A stretch of DNA of 64,000 nucleotides from Warburgia ugandensis (lineage: Eukaryota; Streptophyta; Magnoliopsida; Canellales; Canellaceae): positions 44,519,880-44,583,879 of the forward strand of contig CP141132.1 in assembly GCA_035236585.1 (NCBI GenBank). The letters are read 5' to 3'. Position 1 is the stretch's first letter; the number at the start of each line of letters is the position of its first letter. Both the position numbers and the translations under genes were made by a program. The notes below the pieces were generated by a model that did no database searches, was not told the origin of the DNA, and saw only the letters and a list, made by a program, of their open reading frames with translations. Positions 50,475 through 61,372 of the stretch are shown here, piece after piece.

Positions 50475-50840
50475 TCTAGATAGCTCCTCTTATTTCCAAT
50501 TGAGTAAGGCTTACCAGCTACAGGCTACTCAAAGAGTGGTTAATTCAATTCTTATGTAAGGAGGTGTTTATACCTCACAAGCATTGCCATAAGGTGAGGG
50601 AAGAGTGAGGCTCTATTAGAGAACCCCCTATCCACAATGTTTGGAGTCCACTAGAGTGGCCTTAGCTCAACCTTCCATAAGGTTCCTATGAGCATTAAAC
50701 CCTAGTACTCTTGCTATTTGATTTTAATTTAAATTTATGAACATTTAAAATGTCATTCATTGAGGTTCATTATTCTCCTAATTTGGGCCAAGGAAATGAT
50801 ATTTCTTAGATTATCCTACTAACTATAGCCCTTACTATCA
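50475..50840 (-). repeat. Tat-leader-like segment inside the LARD-like 5' LTR
   Basis: The reverse complement is colinear with the Tat leader at about 7826-8195. Markers: TCTAGATAGCTCCTCTTATT, AGTGGTTAATTCAATTC, AAGGAGGTGTTTATACCTCA and TTTGGGCCAAGGAA. Most of it is deleted from the left LTR. Confidence 0.7.
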
Positions 50841-53483
50841 TTAAGTTCGTGTACTTCTTTTATTATAAATGTCCATATCAATCTATCTTTCATTAATTAC
50901 ATTTTCCATGTAATATGCATAATTTGAAAGCATAAAGAAGTAAATTTAACAATTAATCTACTAAGCAATAAAAGACATTTAAAATAACATTTAATAATTC
51001 AAATGTACATTTAACATGCCATAACTATCCATTATGATCTAACGATCATCTTTAATTTATATTCATTTTTCATCCCATTTAGGGTTTAGATCTTGATCTT
51101 TCATTTTCCTTTAGATCTAACAGATTTTATTAATGTGATTTTATCACTAGATCATTGAAGCATCTCACCACATGATCTGATCCTTCTTGATCCAACCGAT
51201 CAAGATCTTAAGCCATTTTATCAAAATTAAGGGCATAGATCTCAATCTATACCAAATTAGCCTCATCAGGCTTGTCATTTCTCATGATATCATTATTAGA
51301 TCATCATCCACACTTATTCACAATGTCTGATCATCCTTGATCAATCTAATCAAGAAGATTGTAATGTATTTTTAGGGATTTTGTTACTTTTAATGGTCAA
51401 GATCTTAAGATATGTTATATTAGTTATATCCAACAAATCCATTCATGTTCTTTCATCATTATATCATCATCAAAACTGATTTTAATGGTCTAATCATCTG
51501 AGATCTTGTAGATCAAGGATGTTAGTACCACCATTTCTTAAAAACACAAATTTTCATGAACTAAAACTCTGATCTTATTAATTTAGTTGGTTGTTCTCAT
51601 TAAGAGGAATCCAACACAACTTTCTAATCTCAATTTGGAGTCAAATTGAGATAAGAATTTGGATTTTAAAATTTCATCCATATTTGACAGCTGAGATTGA
51701 TATCTACTGGTTTTGTCCAGTTAGTTGAATTAGGGGTCCATAATTTTTACTATGATCATTGTTCTTAGGGTTTTAGGGCCTCCTAAATCCATCCATTGTT
51801 CAAATTTCCATTTTAAAGTCATCTTGATCATGATCCATTATTGTTAGAATGAATTTTAGTAATTATAAAAAATAAATATAATTAAAAACATAAATATAAT
51901 ATTTCCATTAGATTCTACATAGCATCAGCAATTCATATCATCTTTCTAATCTAAATTTGGATCTAATATGAGCTCAGAATCAAAGAATCAAGATTTCAGT
52001 TAAAAAAATCAATGACCCAGATTTGATATGGCCGTTAGAATGTGTTTTAGATGATATGGAACATGGAAATATAATCTGGGAATGCAACTAGATGATCCTA
52101 GAATGTGGCAAGATGATTTGAGTAGGGTCAGGTTCAGATCAAAGTCCGATCTGGGAGATTGGTTGAGATGGTCCGATCTGGACTGTCGGATCAACCTTTC
52201 CTCGTTTCTCCATGATATGCAAATGCCAAGGCTTGAGATCACGTACCTTGGGGTTTTTGGGCCCTAGGAATCCATCTAATGGCTCAAATTTCTCATTTGA
52301 GCCATCTAAGATGGGGGTTTCTCACCTCATTGCTGGATCCATCATTTCTGAAGGATCAATGGCCGGGGAGACCTCCAGCATGCCGGACACCTAAAAGAAA
52401 ATGTATGAATGAAAGGAGGGGAAGTTTAGTGGTTTACTTGGAACGTCTAGAGGAGAGGAAAATGCTAGAAAAATAGAAAATTTCACTACAAAAATAACAG
52501 TTCCTGAGTTACTGTTTTACTGTGAAATACCTAATAAATAATGCTCTGATCTTCAAATAATTATAGGTATATTGAATCTAGTGTTGCTATAGAGTGATTG
52601 AATGGATCTGATCTTGATTTTAACAGTTCAAATTGAATGTCAAAATAAAAAATCTTGGTAGGGTGAAAACCCAATTCTATTGGAGACGACGTGTCTGTAG
52701 AAGCGCTCGATGGATCTTGGAGAATATTTTGTCGGGGTGCTTTTGAGGACACTCTTTTGTGAAGAGAGAGGAGAGAGAAAGAGGGAAAGAAGAGAGAATT
52801 GGTGGACATGGGGAATGAATGCAGAGATAATTTTTTAGGGAAGTCTAGGGCACTTCATGTTAGATTTTTGAAAAATTTTGGGGCTTTTACTAAGGTATTT
52901 ATAAGCTAATTTTGAAAATTTTAAATTAATTTCTTATTTTAATCTAAATTCCACTCAAAATATTAAAATGGGGAGTGAAAATTCCACTTCCTCCACTTGT
53001 GGCTGACTGTTGGCTGATGCATGACTTGCAATATTGCCAACTTCAATGCTTACCTAACTTTTGTGGGTCCCACTAAAAAAGTGAACTTACCATTTTGCCC
53101 TTTTAAATCAAAAATTGAGAAAAATAGAATTTATTCTTTCAAACTTAGAATTGAGTGAAATTAGTGTCGTTGGAATCAAATTTTTGAGTACCATCAAAAT
53201 ATTGATGTCTTAGGTCTTGATTATGAGTAAAATTACTATTTTACCCTTTTATTCATAAAAATGAAGAAAAATAGGGATTTTTCATCCGTTCTCAGAATTT
53301 GACGTGCTTACAGTCATTCTAATCAATTTTTTTAGTACATTATAAATATCCAAGTTTTAAGCCTTGATTTTAATTTTATAAAAATGGATTCTCTTAGAAC
53401 TTAAAATTCTAGTTCCACCTTCAGAAATTAAACTTTTAATTTTTAATAATGCAATTATAGTCATAAAAATTGGGATTGTTACA

Positions 53484-54267
53484 GTTTCTATGAGATAGGC
53501 ATTCACACTGACCTATCCCATAAACTTGACTTTGTATTAGAGAGCTTGAAACTATGTCCAATCTTTTATAGTTGCCACATCTCTTAAACCTCATCAAGAG
53601 GTTTGTGCTCTTTGTTCCATCCCATCACCTATTACCTCATCTTGTCCATCGAATAGAACTTTTAATGACTACCTTATGACCAATCAAATGCATATCACCA
53701 ACCTAGTAATAACTCATATTCTGAGACATACAATCTTAGATGGGCTAGGCATCCAAACTTTTCCTCAGCAGCTACCTGGTTTTCAGCATCCTCAACAACT
53801 AAAGCAACCATCAGTTGAGGATAATATACAGCTGGTCATAAAAGAAAATCAAGAGACTAACAAGGCTTTGAACCAATTAAAAACTATCAACTCTTAAGCC
53901 ATAGCCAAACTAGAGATGCATGTTAGCCAATTATCGGCTGAAGTACATAACAGAGGAAAGGGTCAGTTCCTTAGTCAACCCATCCCTAACCCTATGGGCT
54001 AATTCAAGATACAAGTTTTCAAAATCTTAACTCTCATGAGCATTCCAAATCCATGACCACCCTAGGAGCGGTCATCAGATTGACAACAAGGTAGGGTAGG
54101 CTAAGGAAAATGAAGAGGAAAAGGAGACAATTAAAACACAAGAGAAAGAGAAAAGATAGAAAACCCCTGTAGAACCAATAGTGGAGGCATGTTATGTGCC
54201 TAAAGTCCCATTCCTCAGCTATTGAACAAGACTAGAAAGGGAACAAACTTCAATGAGTTAATGGATG
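53484..54267 (+). pseudogene. Tat-lineage gag, second part, to the protease border
   Basis: It continues from 38058 (YEIGIHTDLSHKLDFVLESL), then a decayed zinc-knuckle area, then ETYNLRWARHPNFSSAA near 53715, the plant Tat/Athila Gag block (NxYNxxWxxHPNFSW). Near 54195 the YVPKVPF block precedes the protease. The last native codons are NELMDVF at about 54252-54272, where a 4.2-kb LTR element cuts in; KHVQI-type coding sequence resumes at 58481. Many stops. Confidence 0.85.
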
Positions 54268-55417
54268 TCTTTTGTGACAACAACAAAATTCTACTATTGG
54301 ATGAGGGAGGTATGAGTTTTCTATGAGGATAAATTTTTACAGAATTAGAATCAGGAACTAAAAATGGAATCCAAAGACTCAAAGAACACTAAAAATAGAG
54401 TCCAAATGAGGAAGTTATGAGACTTCAAAGTTAGGGCTATTTTGGTAAAAAAAAAAACTTAGAATTTGGGAATTTAAATTACTAAATCTGGATTCTACTC
54501 GTCGATACAAATCCAATGAAACTAAGTTTTCTGAATTCAGAGATTAGACGAATAGATGGTAATTTTCTTACAAAAGGGTATTTTGGTAATTTTACTAGTG
54601 GACCCACTTGCAGAAATCTGACTCAGATAGTCAAGAGACATTGAAATGTCATAATTGCTGGTTAGCACGCTTTTGATTGAAATCATGATGTTTGAAAAAC
54701 ATCATTAGCATAAGCAAATAATGGAAAAAAGAAAGGAAAAAAGATAGGTAAATGGAGGGGGCCATTTTGATAATGGCACCTCCCACTTATGTGAAAATGA
54801 TGGGAACAGGGCAGTTCGCAAAACTCGATGGAACCCAATGGATAGAGAGAAAGAAAGAGGAAAGAAGAGAGGGAGAAGAAGAAGAAGAAGAAGGTGAAGG
54901 TGAAGAGAGGAGAGAAGAGAGAGGGAGCAGGTTCGGGAGGATGCATGATGGGTAACCCAGTCACATTGGAAAGTTGCAGATTTCTGAGAAGTGAAAATTT
55001 CAAGGTTTTTTTACGTCACCAAAGAAATAGAGATTGCCATTGACAATGGCCGCTCTGATCTCCAATCTGACCATTCAATATAATCTACTTAAGGGGGAGG
55101 TCAAATGCCCTTTTTTTTCTTTGTGATTGGATGAGGATTGATGCTGGATCAAAATGATAATAGTGCATGCATGAAGGGTTGCTAAAAAAGTTCAAAAGAG
55201 AATTGTCTTCTCTGGTAGTGATGGAGGATACTGATCACTCGGCAGGTCTGATCTCAGGTGGCAACCGTCCCTCTTCATCTCTTTGGCACCAGTGCAAAAA
55301 CCTTTTTCGACCTTCTTCCCCAACATCAACTGAAACCCAAAAGTCCTATTCTCTTTGCCGCTTATTTGAGAAGTTTTGCCACTCCCTGTCTAAGACCTTG
55401 AAGAACCCTATTCTGTT

Positions 55418-55540
55418 CAGGAGGAAGTTTATGAGAAGATAATGGATCCACTAGTAATGGATTTCATTAGAGGGAAGCGTGGGCTATTAGTGGCAATGGG
55501 ACCGATGGGTTCAGGAAAGACGCATACAGTATTTGGTCGT
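55418..55540 (+). pseudogene. Captured kinesin motor-domain fragment (KIN-6-like)
   Basis: The frame reads QEEVYEKIMDPLVMDFIRGK, then RGLLVAMGPMGSGKTHTVFG. This is the kinesin motor region around the ATP-binding P-loop (family form GPxGSGKTHTVFG). The EVYxKxMxPLVxDFxxGKxG context resembles the plant KIN-6 group, from memory of the family. Only about 40 residues are recognisable. Upstream, this frame hits a stop at 55391-55393; downstream, the text leaves the family after FG. It lies wholly inside the LTR-type insertion, in its sense direction, so it is most simply a host gene fragment picked up by the element. It is not a working kinesin. Confidence 0.7.
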
Positions 55541-58069
55541 CCTTCAGCAAATACACTTTATTTCTCTTTTTTTGTATTACTTTCCTCAAAAGACAGTGGA
55601 GTATATCTACATTTTGGGATCATTTATTGTTTGATGGAGAGGGTTTGATTTGCTAAAGTTAGTATCTGGGATTTCGGATTCTGAGGTTATGTTCAAGGAA
55701 ACCAATTCGTTCTCATCTGAAATTGGTTAGCTTAGTTTGCTCTACTCTTCTGTTTTTTAGGAGAAACAATAGTTTTTTTGTCATTGCTGGGAATATTTTT
55801 GGTTCAGTAATATTCATTTCTCAAAATCATAGGTAGGAATGTTTGGATAACCCACTATGATTTCTAAGTTTAGGTGGTTTGGAGCAAACTCTCATTCATT
55901 CTTTTGTTGGTAGTCTAATTTTCCATTTGGGTTTAGTTATCTGGATTCTTGGGACTCTGAGTTTGTTGATTTTTTGGGGCTTTTGATTTCTGGACTGCAA
56001 AAATAGCTATGATAAAGAGGCAAAGCTTGAGATTCCTTTTCCATTTAGCTATTGTTATGGATTGCCATACTGTTTCAAGCTATAGAGGTGCATTGGCTAT
56101 GAAGAAAACTCTTTCCCCAACTACTTTCTCTAGGTTGAGTCAAATGTGTTTCCCAAATGGTTAATATCAAAATTATAGAAAGGTCGTAGCTGATAAAAGC
56201 AGTGGGTTTGTGCTTAATCAGAGTAATCGAATAAGCTTCAGGGCTTGCTCTAATCACTACAATAGTGCTTCCACAAAGGCATAAAGTGGAGAATTTATTT
56301 TAGGTTATAGTATCAGCATTACATGCTTGAACTATACAATCTTGCGAGGGCGAAAGCTATACAAAGCAAGCCTATGGAAGGGATTTTAGATTAGTCGAAA
56401 TATCTAGGGGATCAACTTCAACTACAAATGTATTGGAAGGAATGGGAATGAGAGTGAGAGGGAGATTTGTCGTGTTTTGATTGAGGATAGTGAGTATGGA
56501 GTTGAAGAAAGTAAAGTGAAGACAAAGAAGAAAGGGAATTGGAGGAAGGAGAAATTTACTTAGACTTCTATTCTTGGATGGGTTCATTAACAATTTCCAG
56601 CATAAAAGCCATTAGTATTGTAATAAATCTTACAATAAAGGGAATAAGGCAAGTTGCTTATCCTAAAACATGTTTTGTTCTTTTTGTTGCTATAACACTT
56701 GTTTGCATTCTAACTTAATTTAATTACCTGAATAAGATTGAAGTGTGTGGTTGATCGTGGAGAAGTGGGCAATTAAAGCTAGTAGAATAGAAGAATGCCT
56801 CACACGAGGTAGGTGAATATTTAAGAAAGCATGACTAAATAATAAGATTCATGTTATAAACATGATCTTATTTCATATTATGAAAATTATGCCAATGAAA
56901 TAGTAAAATTGTGATTGAATGTACTTGTATTGTGAATGATGGAAATTAGTCACTTAAAATGATGTCATGCTTATAATTCATGCTTCATGTGCACCTACTA
57001 TCTTACAAACATGATAAAGACTTGTACATCTTATATGATTGTGAAATTACGTGAGGGTACATGGGTACCATGTCAGTATGTGTGATGTATGAATCTAGGT
57101 TTATAGGATACATCCTTGGTGGATTATCACCAAATAAGGGAGGATGTTTATTCTTATTATGAAATATGTGAACAAGCAAATCACTTGCTATTATGATTAT
57201 TTTATATCTAGGCATGGAGGCTTGAGAGTTTTGTTTTAGACAAGCATATGCCTAGGGATGCTATGCTAGGAGAGTTATGAGGGTTTGGCCACCTACTCTC
57301 CGAGATTTATTATATTATGGATACCAAGCACTATGTGTTGCTAAAAGTTGAGTGGGAAATTATGGGAAGGCTTCCACTGTGACAACCATGGTCCTCCCAT
57401 ACGGACATGGATATTATGATTTCCACCGAGGATGGTATAGGTGGATTATTGAGCAGTTATTCGGGCGTATTGGTACGGATCAAAATGCAGCATAGTAGTC
57501 CTTATGTTTGATGCACTATGGTGCTTATATTATGGCATTATGAGATGTCTTATATGATGTGGCATGATGATATGCCTTATATTGATATACCAACAGAGAC
57601 TGGATGATTATGAACCCCACATGATGAGGGGTATGATTCTGAAACCCAGTATAGTCTAGGGATATATATTAGGAGACTTATTGATTATATTCATAAATTT
57701 GTATGTCTTTTGACAGTTTCAATATATGTGTAGTAATTCTATGCGTATATGATTGAGGGGGTAATTTCATATAAGTTTTCATATGGGTATATAAATGGGT
57801 TGAGCTGTTATACAGAGTATGGTTCATGGAATTGGATTAGTTTATTTAGATAACAAATAATAATTAAAGATATTTGATAATTAATGGATTTCTTATAATT
57901 ATGAAACATGTAGATATTTGGTTTATAAATGGATTATTGCTATTTGAAACATACAATAAATTTAATTCAATATAATTGTTATGAAAATGAATATTCTAAT
58001 TACTATGGAATAATTAATGTATATTAAGATTTAACATGCTTCTTAAACTCCCCTACCAAGCATAACTTG

Positions 58070-58108
58070 TTGAGATAATCTAAATGTTTTTTGTTTACAA
58101 TATCTCAA
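58070..58108. repeat. LTR stem-loop
   Basis: TTGAGATA and TATCTCAA form a perfect 8-bp inverted repeat around a 23-nt loop, near the end of the 54273-58475 element and after CCTACCAAGCATAACTTG. Confidence 0.75.
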
Positions 58109-58480
58109 ATATAGAAAGACAGGAGAAGATGTACGCAATAAGAGGAATCCAACAACCATACTTCTGCCATCAGGTATACATTTTAATAAAGCTTTTGTAT
58201 TGTGTAGTTAGTCATTTAAATTATGATATTGGACATTTAATATAATGTTATAGGGGCTATACAAGTGAACCACTGGATGGGTCTTGTTTTAAGAAATGAA
58301 TATCTATCTTCTAGAAAAACTGTATATATGTATAGTGTGAGTATTGAAGTGACATCTGGGTTTTTAGAAAAATGAATTTCAAAGAAAAATCTTCCATTGT
58401 TTTTGTATTTTAAATTTAGAGGCGGCTTTCGAAAGTTAACGTGAAAAATTTTCATGAAAAACCTAGGGTGTCACATCTTT

Positions 58481-60757
58481 AAACATGTCCAAATCAATAT
58501 TCCATTGATCAATGAAATAAAAGATGTCCTCGCCTATGCTAAGTTTTTAAAAGAGCTCTGCACTAGAAAAAGAAAGTTAAATGTCTAGAAAAATGCTTTT
58601 TTCACTAAGTAGGTGAGCTCTTTGATACAACACAAGACCCTACTGAAGTTTAGAGACCCAAGGTACCCTAGTTGAGTTCATTGTACTGGACACCCAACTT
58701 GTATCTAATCCTAGCAATCAGATTCCAGTCATCCTTGGACATCTATCCTTGGCAACGTCCAATGCCATTATTAACTGTATGAATGGTGTAATGAAGTTGT
58801 TAGTTAGCAACATTAAGGTGAAGCTTAGTGTCTTTAATGCCAATCAACAACATTTAGACCTCAGTGATTCTTGTGATGTAAATTTGATTGAGAGTCTAAT
58901 TCATGACAATCATCCACCATTGTCCATCTCTGACCCATTAAAGGCTTGTCTCATACATTTTAATGAAGATTTTGATATAGACAAGTCTATCAAGGAGGTA
59001 AACAACCTTCTAGAGGATGCTCCACTTATGCATACCTCCAAGTGGGGTCCTTATGTGGAGCCACCCCTCCTTTAGAGTCTATCACCGTACCCTCTATAGA
59101 GCAACCATCTTTTTTGGCTCTAAAACCCTTGCCTGACAATCTCAAATATTCTTACCTAGGGCTAGATGGAACCTTACCTATGATAATAGCATTAGATCTG
59201 GATAAGAATAGGAAGGAAAACTTCTTAATGTTCTTAAGGAACATAAGAATGCTCTAGGTTGGACCGTGGTAGACAAAAAAGGGATTAGTCCAGCCATATG
59301 CATGCATAGAATACACCTAAAAGAAAATGTAATACTTTCAAGGGAAAATGAGTTAGTACCCACCTACATGACAACTGGGTGGAGTGTTTGCATTGATTAC
59401 CAAAAGTTAAATACGGTCACGAGGAAAGATCACTTCACATTTTATCAAACAAATGCTAGAGAGGTTAGCTAGACATAGTTATTACTACTTTTTAGATGGA
59501 TATTCTAGTTATACCCAAATTCCTATATCACCCAAGGATTAGGAGAAGACGACATTCACTTATCATTTTGGAACCTTTGCTTACCTATGTGTGCCCTTTG
59601 GGCTGTGTAACGCTTCTGCTACATTTCAAAGGAGTATGTTGAGCACCTTATTTTATTCAATAGAATAGTTTCTAGAGGTGTTCATGGATGACTTCTCAAT
59701 ATTTTGGTCATCTTTTGATGAGTGCTAGCACCATTTAAAGTTAGTTCTTGCAAGATGTCAGTAGAAGAACCCTATGTTAAATTGGGAAAGGTGCCATTAA
59801 GGCTAAGGTGGATTTAATAGCCAACCTTCCTTCACCAAGGATAGTGAAAGAAATTTTCTACTCTTTAGGATATGCTGGCTTTTACAGATGATTTATCAAA
59901 GATTTTTGTAAAATTGCTAAGCCCCTACATAATTTACTTACAAAAGAGGCCATTTTTTGCTTTGATGACAACTGTAAGAAAGCATTTGAGTGAATCAAGA
60001 GCAAGTTGACTTTTGCACCCATTATCTAACCACCTAATTGAAATGCACCTTTCGAGATCATGTGGGCTGCATCCGATTATGCCATTGGAATTGTTTTGGG
60101 GTAGGGCATTGATAAACTTTCCCATGTGATATACTATGTTAGTAAAACACTAAATGATGTGCAACTCAACTATTCAACCACTGAGAAAGAGCTGTTAGTT
60201 ATAATGTTTACTTTGGATAAGTTTAGATCTTACTTATTAAGGTCTAAAGCTAGAGTGTACTCAAAATTACACAGCCTTAAAGTACCTCCTTTCTAAAAAG
60301 GTTGCAAAACCTAGGTTGATTCATTGGATACTACTGCTATAAGAGTTTGACTTAGAAATTCAAGATAAGAAAGGTTCTGAAAATGTCGTAGCCGATCACT
60401 TATCCAAATTAGTGGTGGAGCACATTATCAATCTAGAGCCTATAACTGAATCCTTCCCAAATGAATAGCTACTACATATTTCCCATTTGCCTTAGTACGG
60501 TGATATTGTTAATTATCTTGTTACATGTCAAAGGCCTAATCATTGGACCAAATAAGAGAAAAGAGATTCTTGACTAAGGTTAGATATTTTACTTGGGATG
60601 ACCCGTACTTATTCAAGTACTATCTTGATCAGGTGATTAGGAGATGTGTACCAGATTGTGAACACAATCAAATCATCTCCTTCTATCATGACCATGCATG
60701 TGGGTCCACTTTACTTGGAGAAAGACCATTGCAAAAATTTTGCAGTGTGGTTTTTAT
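58481..60757 (+). pseudogene. Tat-lineage pol: protease, RT, RNase H, integrase start
   Basis: Linker AYAKFLKELCTRKRKLNV, then HKTLLKFRDP; the protease catalytic part is deleted and coding resumes at VEFIVLDTQLVSNPSNQIPV, then LATSNAIINCMNGVMKL. RT: YSYLGLDGTLPMIIALDLD, SPAICMHRIHLKENV, NELVPTYMTTGWSVCIDYQK, VFMDDFSI (YMDD-type site, about 59680), FYSLGYAGFYR and FIKDFCKIAKPLHNLLTK. RNase H: FEIMWAASDYAIGIVLG, HVIYYVSKTLNDVQLNYST, ENVVADHLSKLVVEH. Integrase N-terminus: FTWDDPYLFKYYLDQVIRRC and the HDHACG block. It stops at a FCSVVFIG-type point (60757). Two more deletions lie near 59340 and 59770. Many stops. Confidence 0.92.
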
Positions 60758-60954
60758 TGGTAACTCAGAATTGAACGTACTTGGTGTCATTTCAATTGAT
60801 TTTTTGAGTACAGTCATAATTTCTAAGTTTTAAATCATGTTTTAATCTCTATAAAAATATAATTTCCAACAACTTAATATTCCAGCCTAGAATTTTTAAA
60901 AATTCAAACTAAATTGATTTTCTCAGTCAATTTACAAAAATTATGGTTATTACA
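60758..60954 (-). mobile_element. LTR fragment of the 31336-35915 family, minus orientation
   Basis: About 197 bp (AACTCAGAATT..., ATTTTTTGAGTACAGTCAT, then CAATTTACAAAAATTATGG and TTATTACA at the end) match the last 200 bp of the solo LTR at 31336-35915. The rest of the LTR and the rest of the Tat integrase are missing, so a deletion joined the two. Confidence 0.8.
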
Positions 60955-61372
60955 AAAGTACACATTTGGATAGTAATTTAGGTTATATTTGACTCAAAAA
61001 ATATTATTATATATTAGCTATAGCATACACTACTGTTTCAAAGTTTAATGAAATAATGGAATATCTTTAGCATAAGCGTAGGACTTTTTGTTCATCTTTA
61101 TTAGTAGGATAAAGTTAAGTATTTAATATAGACTGAATAGGAAAAAAATTTCTTAGATGAAAAAGGATTTTCACAAAAATTTTGAGAATTTTGTGGGTAT
61201 ATTCACTACAAACCCTCACGAGGCCAAACTTGTCCACTAGTGGTGACCTGGGGGTTTAAGGGCATGTTGCATGTGCTAAATGCAATTGTTACATATGTGG
61301 TATCTTTTATTTGTTTTTATAAAATGATTTTTTGAATTTTTTCTTAGGACTAGTAAAATGTTTGTTCGAGAG
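60955..61372 (+). other. 3' internal region of the outer Tat element, noncoding
   Basis: AT-rich DNA between the integrase remnant and the 3' LTR. No coding domain is seen. A proper polypurine tract just before the LTR (TTTGTTCGAGAG) is not evident and must be decayed. GTGGTGACCTGGGGG at 61240 resembles the start of the LTR family at 24157, but the match does not go on. Confidence 0.5.

Larger units (their letters stand above)
38059..53483 (-). mobile_element. LARD-like giant-LTR retrotransposon, non-autonomous
   Basis: Two long direct repeats (38059-42599 and 48169-53483) begin TGTGGYGACCCAGGTTTTTG and end TGTTACA or CATTACA. Next to the right repeat lies a PBS, and next to the left one a PPT, both on the minus strand, so transcription runs right to left. 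The flanks are GTATC (38054-38058) and GTTTC (53484-53488), a 4 of 5 target duplication, and the host gag frame is continuous across it. Without the nested LTR the internal part is about 3.2 kb and shows no gag or pol domain. LTRs of about 4.5 kb plus about 3.5 kb of noncoding interior is the known layout of LARD elements. Confidence 0.85.
48169..53483 (-). mobile_element. 5' LTR of the LARD-like element (right copy)
   Basis: 5.3 kb, from TGTGGTGACCCAGG to ...GGGATTGTTACA. It holds the full Tat-leader-like segment (50475-50840), the stem-loop at 48547, an (AT)n run at 48785-48805, the core at about 49010-49210, and a short GA-rich tract at 52755-52800. In sense direction the order is TGTAACAATCCC start, GA-rich tract, GATC-rich blocks, Tat-leader-like segment, core, stem-loop, end. 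The reading frames are not genes. Confidence 0.85.
54273..58475 (+). mobile_element. 4.2-kb LTR-type insertion (probable solo LTR), plus orientation
   Basis: It runs from TGTGACAACAACAAAATTCT to ...AAACCTAGGGTGTCACA with a perfect 5-bp target duplication TCTTT (54268-54272 and 58476-58480), inside the Tat gag-protease border. It shares, in sense order, the GAACACTAAAAATAGAGTCC / GAAGTTATG block (54385-54420), a GA-rich tract (54845-54925), the inverted counterpart of the solo-LTR core (57250-57480) and a stem-loop (58070-58108). It contains a kinesin fragment. No PBS, PPT or pol is seen. 55560-57200 holds no other recognised feature. Confidence 0.85.

Noticed and set aside
55167..55442. Reading frame upstream of the kinesin P-loop as the kinesin N-terminus
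   Set aside because: It is in a different frame from the P-loop part and shows no kinesin motif, so it was left out of the call.
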